Part shown: in pieces, positions 23,189 through 31,017 of the stretch
Position numbering within the stretch: the first letter of the stretch is position 1
Layout: each line of letters begins with the position of its first letter
Assembly: GCA_020851995.1 (NCBI GenBank)
Contig: JADZBO010000099.1
Location: 1-36,228, forward strand
Direction of reading: 5' to 3'
Source of the DNA: Burkholderiaceae bacterium
GTDB lineage: Bacteria; Pseudomonadota; Gammaproteobacteria; Burkholderiales; Burkholderiaceae_B
DNA: 36,228 bases
Translations under genes and position numbers: made by a program
The notes under the pieces: generated by a model
Seen by the model: the letters and a program-made list of their open reading frames with translations, nothing else
Database searches by the model: none
Told to the model about the DNA's origin: nothing

Positions 23189-24385
23189 TTATGGCGCTCG
23201 CCTGCGGATCGCATGGATCCAGCCCGCGTCGACCCAGTCGGCCAACGCATCGGCTGCGTCAGGCGATAGCTTGCGCGCGGCCGGGCTGTCTGCTGCAAGT
23301 TCGCGGTCGTCGGCCAGTTGGCGCAAACCCGCCTCGGCGCGCACGCAGGCCACCTCGCCGTTGATGAACAGTTGGGTACCGCGATACAGCATGCGCGTGC
23401 GCCGATCCAGCACCCAGCGCGTCGGCAGGGCGTGTTCCTCGTCATCGCCGGCCTGCGCCTCAGGTTGATCAAACACGGTGAGCTGGTTCGGCTCGCTCAG
23501 CCAGCACCCGAGGAATCGCGTGGCGAGCGCCTCGTCGAAGCGGATTTTCGCCACCGACTGCACGGCTGCGGCGGTGAGGCGATCGGGGATTTCTGCCGGG
23601 TGTGCGGTTGCGGGTTGACCAGGGTCTCTGTACAGCCCCGTGAGCTTAGGGCCGGGCAACGGCGGTTCGCCGTAAGGGCCGCTCACGCCGCCCGCGCGCG
23701 CGGTCGCCTGGTCCGCGGCCGCTTCCAGCATGCCACGCGCCAGGCTCGCCGTGTCGGGTACGCGAAAGCCGATCGAAATCGTCATGCACTCGCCGAGCGC
23801 GATGCCGTCATGCGCGGCCTGGGGAGGCAGGTACAGCATATCGCCGGGCTCAAGCACGCATTCATCCTCGGGCTCGAAATGGCGCAATATTTTCAGCGAC
23901 AACCCTTCGATCAGGGCAAGGTTCACTTGTTGGCCGAACCGCCAGCGGCGCCGCCCATGCGCCTGCAGCAGAAACACGTCGTAGCTGTCGAAATGCGGAC
24001 CCACGCCGCCGCCATCGGTCGCGACACTGATCATCAGGTCATCGAGACGGGCGTCGGGCACAAAGCGAAAGCGATTCATGAGCGCGGCAGCGCCATCGTC
24101 GTGAATATCGACGCTCTGCACCAGAACCGTCCAGTCAGGTTTAGCCGGCGATGGTAGCCGGGAGAACGGACCGCGCTCCATGTGCCATTCACCTTGCTCC
24201 TGCCAGACGAGTCGGGACTCGACGTCGTCGCGGCGCGACAGCTTCTTGACCGCCGGAATCGACAGCGGCGGGCGAAATCCCGGTATCGCCTGGCGCACCA
24301 GCAAAGGTTTGCGCTGCCAGTGGGTTTTCATGAACTGCGCGGGCGTCAACCCACCGAGCAGGGTAAGCGGGGTATCTGGATTCAT
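23189..24385 (-). CDS. roxA: Cupin / JmjC-type ribosomal oxygenase (RoxA/YcfD-like)
   Basis: A 398-residue Fe(II)/2-oxoglutarate oxygenase of the ribosomal-oxygenase group. E. coli YcfD (RoxA) hydroxylates an arginine of ribosomal protein L16. The facial-triad residues are His131 and Asp133 (GPHFDSYDVF) and His192 (PPQAAHDG), each within 6 residues of the E. coli positions. Other matches are QRKPLLVRQAIPGF near the N-terminus and a C-terminal winged-helix-like region with QLFINGEVACVRAEAGLRQL. The start lies 9 bases after the mutS stop, so it is almost certainly co-transcribed with mutS. Assignment to RoxA is good; the target in this species is inferred. Confidence 0.88.
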   Translation of the reverse strand: MNPDTPLTLLGGLTPAQFMKTHWQRKPLLVRQAIPGFRPPLSIPAVKKLSRRDDVESRLVWQEQGEWHMERGPFSRLPSPAKPDWTVLVQSVDIHDDGAAALMNRFRFVPDARLDDLMISVATDGGGVGPHFDSYDVFLLQAHGRRRWRFGQQVNLALIEGLSLKILRHFEPEDECVLEPGDMLYLPPQAAHDGIALGECMTISIGFRVPDTASLARGMLEAAADQATARAGGVSGPYGEPPLPGPKLTGLYRDPGQPATAHPAEIPDRLTAAAVQSVAKIRFDEALATRFLGCWLSEPNQLTVFDQPEAQAGDDEEHALPTRWVLDRRTRMLYRGTQLFINGEVACVRAEAGLRQLADDRELAADSPAARKLSPDAADALADWVDAGWIHAIRRRAP

Positions 24386-24394
24386 GGCAATCGC

Positions 24395-27079
24395 CTAGTG
24401 CAGAAAGGTCTTGAGCCGGTAAAGCGCATCCAGCGCCTCGCGCGGGCTGAGGGTGTCGGGGTCGAGCTCGCCAAGCGCGTCGCGCAGTCCGTCGAGCGCA
24501 GCGGATTGCTCCGCCACCGCTTGCGCGGCGGGATCGATGGTGGTCGATTCACCGAATAAACCGAGCTGGGGCGACGGCGCCCCCTGCGCCTCAAGCCGCT
24601 CAAGCTCCCGCGTGGCATGGCGAATCACTGCGCCCGGGATACCAGCGCGCTGCGCCACCTGAATCCCGTAGCTGCGGCTTGCCGGACCTTCTCGCACTTC
24701 ATGCAGGAAGACGATGCCCGACGGCGATTCGGCCGCTGCCAGGTGCACGTTGGCTGCGGTCGGCTGCTCGCTGGGCATGCGCGTCAGCTCGAAGTAGTGT
24801 GTGGCAAACAACGTGAGCGCGCGGTTGTGGGTCAGCAGTCGCAGGGCGATGGCCCAGGCAAGGGCCAACCCGTCATAGGTCGACGTGCCGCGACCGATCT
24901 CGTCCATGAGCACCAGGCTGTGCGTCGTGCTGGCGGAGAGAATGGCGGCCGCCTCGGTCATTTCCATCATGAAGGTCGATCGCCCGCCCGCGAGGTCGTC
25001 GGCCGCACCAATCCGTGTAAAGATCCGGTCCAGCGGGCCGATGCGTGCGGCGCGCGCTGGCACGAAACTGCCGGTCCGTGCGAGCAGCGCGATCAGTGCC
25101 ACCTGCCGCATGTAGGTGGACTTGCCGCCCATGTTCGGGCCGGTCACCACCAGCATGGCCCGCTGCGCGCTGAGCAGGCAACTATTTGGCGTAAACCGCT
25201 CGATTGCCCGTTCGACGACCGGATGCCTGCCGGCATCGATTTCAACGCCCGGCCGTTCGTCGAGCTCGGGTGCGACCCACTCGTGCTGTTCAGCGTGGTG
25301 GGCAAGGGCGACGAGCGTGTCGAGCTCGGCGCACGCAGCGGCGCAGGCTGCGAGCCGGGGCACCATCGGCGCGAGCTGATCGAGCAATTGTTCGAACAAC
25401 CACTTTTCGCGCGCCAGTGCCCGGTCCTGCGCGGAGAGCACCTTGTCTTCCCACGACTTCAGCTCGGGCGTGATGTAACGCTCGGCGTTCTTCAGGGTTT
25501 GCCGTCGGCGATAGTCCTCCGGCACCTTGTCCGCCTGGGCCCGACCGACTTCGATAAAAAAGCCGTGCACGCGGTTGAATTCAACGCGCAGGGTGTTGAT
25601 CCCGGTGCGCTGACGCTCGCGGGCCTCGAGTTGCGTCAGGAACGTGCCGTTGTCGGTCGAAATATCGCGAAGTTCGTCCAGATCCGCATCGAAGCCGCGT
25701 GCGATGACACCGCCGTCGCGCACCATGGCGGCTGGCTCCGGATCGATCGCGCGCGCAAGCAACGCGTACAAGCCTTCCGGCGGCACGATCTGCCCGGCGA
25801 TCTCCTGCAGGCGGGTCGGTTCGTTCGTGGCGTTGGTCTGGCCTAACTGGCGCTCGATCTCCGGCAGGGCGCCCAGTGCATCGCGCAGGCTGGCGAGCTC
25901 GCGCGGGCGCACCGACAACAGCGCGATGCGTGTGGCGATGCGTTCGAGGTCGGGTAGCCGGCCAAGCGAATCCCGCAAGGTCCGGATCACCGGCACGGCA
26001 TGCAACAGCTCGCGCCGGTCATCGCGCGCGCCGATCAGTTGGGTGATGGCGCGTTGACGCGAGAGCACCGCCGCGTTGTCCCGCAGCGGATGATGCAACC
26101 ATCGGCGCAAAAGCCGGCTACCCATGGGTGTGCAACACGCGTCAAGCACCGAGAACAGGGTCGGCGACTGCTCGCCCGATAATGTCTGGGTGATCTCCAG
26201 GTTGCGCCGGGTGGCCGGGTCCATCAGCACGTACTGGCTGGCGCGATCCGCTGACAGCGACTGAACATGAGAAAGCGCATGGGTTTGCGTGCGGCTTGCG
26301 TAACGCAGGAGCGCGCCCGCAGCGCACAGACCAGCGGGCAGATCGTCGACATCGAAGCCTGACAGGGATTCTGTGCGGAAGTGTGCAAGCAGGTGGGCGC
26401 ATGCCTGCTCGAACTCGAAGTGCCAGGGCGGCACCCGGGCGACAGGGCAGGCAAGACCGGGTACCTGATCGGCGTCTTCCGATACGATGATCTCTGCGGG
26501 ATCGATGCGGTGCAGTTCCGAATCCAGCGCGTCAGGCCCGCACTCGGCGACGCGGAACTCGCCATTGGCCAGATTCAGCCAGGCAATCCCGGCGCGCGTT
26601 GATTTTGATGATTTGCGCGGCATGTAGACCGCGGCAACGCAGCGATCCGCCTTGGCCGGCAGCAGCGCGTCGTCGGTCAGCGTGCCGGGGGTCACGATGC
26701 GCACAATCTTGCGATCCACCGGGCCTTTACTGGTGGCAGGGTCGCCGATCTGTTCACAGATCGCCACCGACACGCCGCCAGCAACGAGCCGCGCGAGGTA
26801 TTGCTCGGCGGCGTGGACAGGAACGCCCGCCATCGGAATGGGCGCGCCGTTTGACGCCCCGCGGCGCGTGAGCGTCAGCCCGAGCAAGCGTGCGCCACGC
26901 TCGGCGTCGTCATAGAACATCTCGTAGAAGTCGCCCATGCGATAGAGCAGCAGCAACGGCCCCGCCTCGGCCTTGAGGCGCAGGTACTGCTGCATCATGG
27001 GGGTGTGCCTGGACAAGTCCAAGCCCGCATCCTGACGGTCAGAATGTGCTTTGACGATTCCGGATTCTTCTCTTTCCAT
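24395..27079 (-). CDS. mutS: DNA mismatch repair protein MutS
   Basis: An 894-residue MutS that recognises mismatches and small loops and recruits MutL. The mismatch-reading Phe-x-Glu is at residues 51-53 (GDFYEMF). The Walker A motif GPNMGGKST starts at about residue 647, Walker B is in [16 protein letters not shown] near 720-735, and [14 protein letters not shown] marks the C-terminal helix-turn-helix region. A tail suited to tetramer formation ends YRLKTFLH. It is slightly longer than E. coli MutS because of about 15 extra N-terminal residues. AAGGA lies just before the ATG at 27079, which supports that start. The large frame on the opposite strand at 24617-25846 is an antisense shadow. 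Confidence 0.97.
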   Translation of the reverse strand: MEREESGIVKAHSDRQDAGLDLSRHTPMMQQYLRLKAEAGPLLLLYRMGDFYEMFYDDAERGARLLGLTLTRRGASNGAPIPMAGVPVHAAEQYLARLVAGGVSVAICEQIGDPATSKGPVDRKIVRIVTPGTLTDDALLPAKADRCVAAVYMPRKSSKSTRAGIAWLNLANGEFRVAECGPDALDSELHRIDPAEIIVSEDADQVPGLACPVARVPPWHFEFEQACAHLLAHFRTESLSGFDVDDLPAGLCAAGALLRYASRTQTHALSHVQSLSADRASQYVLMDPATRRNLEITQTLSGEQSPTLFSVLDACCTPMGSRLLRRWLHHPLRDNAAVLSRQRAITQLIGARDDRRELLHAVPVIRTLRDSLGRLPDLERIATRIALLSVRPRELASLRDALGALPEIERQLGQTNATNEPTRLQEIAGQIVPPEGLYALLARAIDPEPAAMVRDGGVIARGFDADLDELRDISTDNGTFLTQLEARERQRTGINTLRVEFNRVHGFFIEVGRAQADKVPEDYRRRQTLKNAERYITPELKSWEDKVLSAQDRALAREKWLFEQLLDQLAPMVPRLAACAAACAELDTLVALAHHAEQHEWVAPELDERPGVEIDAGRHPVVERAIERFTPNSCLLSAQRAMLVVTGPNMGGKSTYMRQVALIALLARTGSFVPARAARIGPLDRIFTRIGAADDLAGGRSTFMMEMTEAAAILSASTTHSLVLMDEIGRGTSTYDGLALAWAIALRLLTHNRALTLFATHYFELTRMPSEQPTAANVHLAAAESPSGIVFLHEVREGPASRSYGIQVAQRAGIPGAVIRHATRELERLEAQGAPSPQLGLFGESTTIDPAAQAVAEQSAALDGLRDALGELDPDTLSPREALDALYRLKTFLH

Positions 27080-27214
27080 CAGTCCTTTTGCGCTGTTTTC
27101 AGGGCCTCATGCGCCAACAAACGGTGCATGCTTGCGTCATGTAAATGACCGATCACCGGGGATCCGCGTGTACCCTGAAAACCGAATTTTCGATCGGCTG
27201 AATTTTACCAAGTG

Positions 27215-27311
27215 TGCGAAAAGCCCCGTCCTTCAGGACGGGGATGGATAGCACGACGGCGTAAGCCGTCTGGTCGCTGGAAACGGCCACTCTGATTGAG
27301 TGGATCACCAG
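27215..27311 (-). mobile_element. Probable IS200/IS605-type right-end remnant or structured RNA relic
   Basis: Hairpin 1 is CCCCGTCC-TTCA-GGACGGGG (27224-27243), preceded by AAAAG. Hairpin 2 is GACGGC-GTAA-GCCGTC (27255-27270). A third, CCACTC/GAGTGG (27287-27303), is enclosed by TGGT/ACCA (27271-27274 with 27307-27310). On the minus strand the order TACGCCGTC..CTATCC..CCCCGTCC-TGAA-GGACGGGG-CTTTTCGC resembles right ends following tnpB in IS200/IS605 elements, where the guide (omega) RNA ends. No tnpA or tnpB frame remains. Family assignment rests on recall of such ends, so it is tentative. Alternatives are a bidirectional terminator or an unrelated structured RNA. Confidence 0.4.
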
Positions 27312-27425
27312 CCAGTGAACATAGCCATCTTCGCTGTCAAACTTCGCCGGTTTCGCTTCAAAGTCAGTGTACACGCCGGCATTGATCGGGCGCCGTTCGT
27401 GCGGAAGTTCCCTGGTAAAGACGAC
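27312..27425 (-). pseudogene. Possible decayed coding fragment, unidentified
   Basis: On the minus strand this stretch reads as a protein-like segment with no stop: FTRELPHERRPINAG, then VYTDFEAKPAKFDSEDG and YVHWLVIHSIR. A TGA five codons before FTRE closes the frame upstream, and it runs into the hairpin group downstream. No ribosome-binding site precedes the first possible start (GTG at 27374). I do not recognise the family; it may be the end of a lost gene next to a mobile element. Confidence 0.25.
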
Positions 27426-27554
27426 TTGTCAATAGCAGAGGCGTGCTGAACTGCAGGGCGTTATTATGCGTGCGATGATTCTCTGCTCGACAGGAGCAAG
27501 TCAAGCCCTGCCCCGTTCGGCGCGGATGCCAACAATCCCACACGATTTCCCCCA

Positions 27555-28271
27555 ATGCTCGCAATCCAGAACGTCAATCTGATCTCCCTCGCCGATACCC
27601 TCGTCAGCCTGCTGACTGCGTTCGTGCTGGGTGGGCTGATCGGGTTTGAGCGGCAATACCGACAGCGCACAGCGGGGTTGCGCACCAACGTGCTGGTCGC
27701 GGTGGGCGCCGCCATCTTTGTGGATATCGCCAACCGCCTGCACGGCAATGACGGCGCGGTGCATGTCATCGCGTATGTCGTCTCCGGGATCGGCTTTCTC
27801 GGTGCCGGCGTCATCATGCGCGAAGAGGGTAACGTGCGCGGTCTGAACACGGCGGCCACCCTGTGGTGCTCGGGTGCAGTCGGCGCCTGCGCGGGCGCGG
27901 ATCTGATCTTCGAGGCTCTGCTCGGTACCGTGTTTGTGCTGCTCGCCAACACGGCGCTGCGGCCGCTTGGCAACCTGATCAATCGTCAGCCGATCGACAC
28001 GCCTGATGTCGAAGTGACGTGCACCGTCTGTGTCATTGCCCCGCTCACCCGCCAGAAAGAGGCAATGCGTGAACTCGACCGGATTCTTGATGCGCACGGC
28101 CTGCCAGTCCAGGAGCTCGAGGTAGAGGCATTTGGCGACGACGCCGCCAAGATCGAAGCCAAACTCGCCTCGACCTCGGTGGATGGCGATCAGATGGACG
28201 CGCTGGTCGCGCGTCTTGGCGCGCTTCATTGCGTCGATCAGGCGTACTGGAGTCCGAGCACCACCGAATAG
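27555..28271 (+). CDS. MgtC/SapB-family membrane protein
   Basis: A 238-residue protein with an N-terminal MgtC domain of about four membrane segments. Family signatures are [21 protein letters not shown] (landmark residues about 27-47), [35 protein letters not shown] (by landmark) and the following hydrophobic helix. A soluble C-terminal domain of about 85 residues (from about 150) resembles an ACT-like fold. MgtC proteins support growth in low magnesium or inside macrophages in Salmonella, in part by inhibiting the F1Fo ATP synthase; most environmental homologues are uncharacterised. It is a single gene with no visible magnesium riboswitch upstream. Confidence 0.88.
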   Translation: MLAIQNVNLISLADTLVSLLTAFVLGGLIGFERQYRQRTAGLRTNVLVAVGAAIFVDIANRLHGNDGAVHVIAYVVSGIGFLGAGVIMREEGNVRGLNTAATLWCSGAVGACAGADLIFEALLGTVFVLLANTALRPLGNLINRQPIDTPDVEVTCTVCVIAPLTRQKEAMRELDRILDAHGLPVQELEVEAFGDDAAKIEAKLASTSVDGDQMDALVARLGALHCVDQAYWSPSTTE

Positions 28272-28311
28272 GTCACAGATTCATTGCTCTTGAGCGGCTG
28301 CATGTAGAAAC

Positions 28312-28368
28312 ACATTGTTCTCCCGCAGTCGCAAGTACGGGTACATTGTCTGCCGCGGTCGCAAGTAC
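28312..28368 (+). repeat. Direct repeat, two copies of about 26 bp, 31-base offset
   Basis: Copy 1 (28312-28338) and copy 2 (28343-28368) share ACATTGT, CCGC, GTCGCAAGTAC with small differences. A second short repeat follows: TACTAATGCG at 28366-28375 and 28380-28389. The group ends about 5 bases before the -35 region of the Bug/CoA-transferase operon promoter. Confidence 0.8.
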
Positions 28369-28393
28369 TAATGCGCATGTACTAATGCGAATT

Positions 28394-28421
28394 TTGGATC
28401 GTCAGGGTTAATACTTATAAT
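28394..28421 (+). promoter_or_regulatory. Promoter of the Bug/CoA-transferase operon
   Basis: -10 TATAAT (28416-28421) is a perfect consensus match; -35 TTGGAT (28394-28399) with a 16-base spacer is weak. The predicted start near 28428 gives a leader of about 65 bases that includes the small palindrome TAGCGCTA (28442-28449). Confidence 0.6.
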
Positions 28422-28492
28422 AATCACCATGCCGTGACCGTTAGCGCTAGCCGCAGCGGGCACGCGCCCTTTTTCCACTACAGGGATACATC

Positions 28493-29482
28493 ATGCCAAT
28501 TTCCATTCGTCTGCGCCGGTTTGCGCTCGTGTCCTCCATCCTCGGTGCCTCGCTGGCGGCCTCTCTGCCCGCGGCTGCCCAGGGGGCCTACCCGGATCGC
28601 GCGGTCCGTGTGGTCGTCGGGTTTTCGGCCGGCGGCACCACCGATGTCGTTGCGCGCTTGCTCGCCAAGGAACTCACGGAAGAGCTCGGACAGAGCTTCG
28701 TGGTCGAGAACAAGCCGGGCGCCGGCAGCAACATCGCAGCCGAACTGGTCACCAAGGCGGCCCCCGACGGCTACACCCTGCTGATGATGGCTGTCACCAG
28801 CGCGATCAACCAGACGCTCTACCCGAAGCTCAAGTTCGACATCACGCGCGACCTGACCGCTGTTGCGCTTGGCGCTAAGGTACCGAATGTCCTCGTCGTC
28901 AATCCGACGCTGCCGATTAACAGCGTCAAGGAACTGGTTGATTACGCAAACAAGAATCCGGGGAAACTCAATTTTGCATCGTCCGGCAGCGGCACCTCGA
29001 TTCACCTGACGGGCGAGCTTTTCAAACTGCAAACCAAGCTTGATGTCGCCCATATCCCTTACAAGGGCAGTTCACCCGCTTTGACCGATCTGGTCGGCGG
29101 GCAAGTCCAGTTCATGTTCGACAACATGCCGTCTTCCTGGCCGCTGGTGCAATCGGGCAAACTGCGCGCGCTGGCTGTCACATCGGCCAAGCGTTCACCT
29201 GCGGCTCCCGATCTGCCCACCATGACAGAACTCGGCTACAAGGATTTCGACATCAGCTCCTGGTTTGGTCTGATGGCGCCCGCCGGTACGCCCGCGCCGA
29301 TCATCGACAAGCTCAACGCTGCAGTGAATAAGGCGCTGGCCAAACCCGATGTGCAGAAGCGGCTCTCGGATCTCGGCGCAGATGTCCAGCAACTCTCGCC
29401 GGCCCAGTTCAGTGCGTTCGTCAAGAAGGAAGTCGACACCTGGGGTCCGGTCGTCAAGAGTTCGGGCGCGACTGCGGACTAA
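28493..29482 (+). CDS. Bug-family (TctC-like) periplasmic solute-binding protein
   Basis: A 329-residue second Bug receptor. The signal peptide (basic MPISIRLRR, hydrophobic core, ending PAAAQG) is cleaved near residue 30. Hallmarks are AYPDRAVRVVVGFSAGGTTD (residues 32-51), VENKPGAGSNIAAE, APDGYTLL, HIPYKGSSPA, FDNMPSSW and SSWFGLMAPAGTPAP. AGGGA (28482-28486) lies 6 bases before the ATG. The stop is 6 bases before the CoA-transferase alpha gene, so it is the first gene of a three-gene operon. That suggests a ligand which is a carboxylate or keto acid activated by CoA transfer. Compared with the first Bug protein in this window it is clearly a separate paralogue. Confidence 0.93.
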   Translation: MPISIRLRRFALVSSILGASLAASLPAAAQGAYPDRAVRVVVGFSAGGTTDVVARLLAKELTEELGQSFVVENKPGAGSNIAAELVTKAAPDGYTLLMMAVTSAINQTLYPKLKFDITRDLTAVALGAKVPNVLVVNPTLPINSVKELVDYANKNPGKLNFASSGSGTSIHLTGELFKLQTKLDVAHIPYKGSSPALTDLVGGQVQFMFDNMPSSWPLVQSGKLRALAVTSAKRSPAAPDLPTMTELGYKDFDISSWFGLMAPAGTPAPIIDKLNAAVNKALAKPDVQKRLSDLGADVQQLSPAQFSAFVKKEVDTWGPVVKSSGATAD

Positions 29483-29488
29483 GGCGAC

Positions 29489-30166
29489 ATGATTTCCAAA
29501 ATCGTCCCCACGTTGCAGGCGGCCGTTGAAGGCATTCAGGATGGCGCCATCGTCCTGATCGGCGGTTTTGGCGGCGCAGGCCAGCCTCACGAGCTGATCG
29601 ATGCGCTGATCGCTCAGGGCGCCCGTGACCTCACCATCGTCAGCAACAACGCCGGCAGTGGCACCACCGGGATTGCCGCGTTGCTGCAAAACGGTCAGGT
29701 CAGCAAGGTGATCTGTTCGTTTCCGCGTCAGGCGGATTCTTTTGTGTTCGATGGCCTGTATCGCGCGGGCAAACTCGAACTGGAACTCGTGCCTCAGGGA
29801 ACGCTCGCCGAGCGTATCCGTGCCGGTGGCGCCGGCGTCGGCGGGTTCTACACACGGACTGCAGTCGGCACCCCGCTGGCCGAGGGCAAAGAGGTTCGGC
29901 AGATCGACGGGGTCGATTACGTGTTCGAACTTCCCATCAAGGCCGACGTCGCTCTGATCAAGGCGCAGGTTGCGGATCGATGGGGCAATCTCACCTATCG
30001 CAAGACGGCGCGTAACTTCGGTCCCATCATGGCGACTGCTGCGCGTCTCACCGTCGCGCAGGTCAGTGAAATCGTCGAGCTCGGTCAAATCGATCCCGAA
30101 CTCGTCGTGACGCCAAGCGTTTATGTCAACCGCGTTGTGCGCGTTACCGGAGCCCCTGCAGCATGA
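29489..30166 (+). CDS. 3-oxoacid CoA-transferase subunit A
   Basis: A 225-residue alpha subunit of a class I CoA-transferase (succinyl-CoA:3-ketoacid, 3-oxoadipate PcaI or acetoacetate AtoD type). The CoA-binding landmark is IGGFGGAGQPHELIDAL; also visible are LTIVSNNAGSG, GTLAERIRAGGAGVGGFYT and KADVALIKAQVADRWGNLTYRKTARNF (by landmark). GAGVGGFYTRTAVGT is closest in my recollection to PcaI. The stop overlaps the start of the beta subunit (ATGA, 30163-30166). With no pca genes nearby, the acid cannot be fixed. Confidence 0.92.
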   Translation: MISKIVPTLQAAVEGIQDGAIVLIGGFGGAGQPHELIDALIAQGARDLTIVSNNAGSGTTGIAALLQNGQVSKVICSFPRQADSFVFDGLYRAGKLELELVPQGTLAERIRAGGAGVGGFYTRTAVGTPLAEGKEVRQIDGVDYVFELPIKADVALIKAQVADRWGNLTYRKTARNFGPIMATAARLTVAQVSEIVELGQIDPELVVTPSVYVNRVVRVTGAPAA

Positions 30167-30801
30167 AACGCCTCACACGAGACCAGATCGCCGAGCGCGT
30201 CGCGCGCGATATTCCCGAGGGTGCGATCGTCAATCTGGGCATTGGTCTGCCAACCCGGGTCGGCAACTTTCTCCCAGCCGACAAGGATATCTTTCTGCAA
30301 AGCGAAAACGGCTTGCTCGGCATGGGCCCCGCGCCCGCGCCCGGCGAGGAAGACTGGGATCTGATTAATGCAGGCAAGCAGCCGGTGACGGTGGTGCCGG
30401 GTGCCAGCTATTTCCACCATGCGGATTCGTTTGCGATGATGCGCGGCGGGCATCTGGATATTTGTGTTCTGGGCGCCTTCCAGGTCTCGCGCGATGGCGA
30501 TCTGGCCAACTGGTCCACGGGCGAGCCTGGCGCAATTCCAGCGGTGGGCGGCGCAATGGACCTCGCCGCCGGTGCCAGGGAAGTCTTCGTCATGATGGAT
30601 CTGCAAACCAAGGATGGGCAGAGCAAGCTTGTCGAGCGCTGCACCTATCCGCTGACCGGCCTCAAGTGCGTTTCGCGCGTCTACACCGACGTGGCGGTTT
30701 TCCAGATTGAGCCGGGCGGTGTGGTTCGCGTCGTCGAGGATGCCGCGGGAGCAGGGCCTGAAGAATTGCGTCGCATGACCGGACTGGAACTGGTCTTCTA
30801 G
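30163..30801 (+). CDS. 3-oxoacid CoA-transferase subunit B
   Basis: A 212-residue beta subunit. The catalytic glutamate lies in QSENGLLGMG, where it forms the glutamyl-CoA thioester intermediate. Other family marks are IVNLGIGLPTRVGNF near residues 23-37, GASYFHHADSFAMMRGGHLD, GAFQVSRDGDLANW, and KCVSRVYTDVAVF. Translation is coupled to subunit A by an ATGA overlap, as expected for a one-to-one complex. A hairpin follows 30 bases after the stop and probably ends the operon. Confidence 0.93.
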   Translation: MKRLTRDQIAERVARDIPEGAIVNLGIGLPTRVGNFLPADKDIFLQSENGLLGMGPAPAPGEEDWDLINAGKQPVTVVPGASYFHHADSFAMMRGGHLDICVLGAFQVSRDGDLANWSTGEPGAIPAVGGAMDLAAGAREVFVMMDLQTKDGQSKLVERCTYPLTGLKCVSRVYTDVAVFQIEPGGVVRVVEDAAGAGPEELRRMTGLELVF

Positions 30802-30831
30802 GGTCGCCACATCACGACGTGTGATTCAACG

Positions 30832-30849
30832 CGCGGGCTTCGGCCCGCG
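30832..30849 (+). terminator. Probable terminator of the Bug/CoA-transferase operon
   Basis: CGCGGGC (30832-30838), TTCG tetraloop, GCCCGCG (30843-30849): a 7-bp GC stem with a stable loop. The following TTGCGTTTG is only a poor T-tract, so termination may be partial. Confidence 0.55.
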
Positions 30850-30897
30850 TTGCGTTTGCAGTGCCATTCGGAGAGGTGCGTGGGAGACGTGCGTGGG

Positions 30898-30933
30898 ATA
30901 CGCGTGTGCGTGCGTGTGTGCGTACGCACGCAC
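30898..30933. other. 36-bp strictly alternating purine-pyrimidine tract
   Basis: From the A at 30898 to the C at 30933 every base alternates purine/pyrimidine, mostly GC and GT/CA steps. It contains the 12-bp palindrome GTGCGTACGCAC. Two GTGCGTGGGA copies (30876-30885 and 30889-30898) precede it. Such tracts can adopt Z-DNA or a cruciform under negative supercoiling. It lies between the 3' ends of the CoA-transferase and cysE genes. Confidence 0.8.
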
Positions 30934-31017
30934 TGCGCCGTCGTACGCGGTGGGTCAGACCGTTACACCGTAGCGACGGTTCGTCAGTGCCCTTGCACAG
31001 ATGCAGCGCAGACTCCG

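Larger units (their letters stand above)
27080..27554. other. 475-base gene-poor spacer between mutS and the mgtC-family gene
   Basis: It holds the mutS leader (27080 to about 27150), a group of hairpins resembling an IS200/IS605 end (27215-27311), a minus-strand stretch that reads like a decayed coding frame (about 27312-27425), and the upstream region of the mgtC-family gene with a possible -10 TATTAT at 27462-27467. No intact gene is visible. Confidence 0.5.

Noticed and set aside
24617-25846. 409-codon plus-strand frame
   Set aside because: Antisense to the intact mutS gene; amino-acid composition (Arg, Gly, His-rich) is that of a GC-rich shadow frame.
27153-27374. 73-codon minus-strand frame as an intact gene
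   Set aside because: It reads through the hairpin group and has no ribosome-binding site at its GTG; kept only as a possible decayed fragment.
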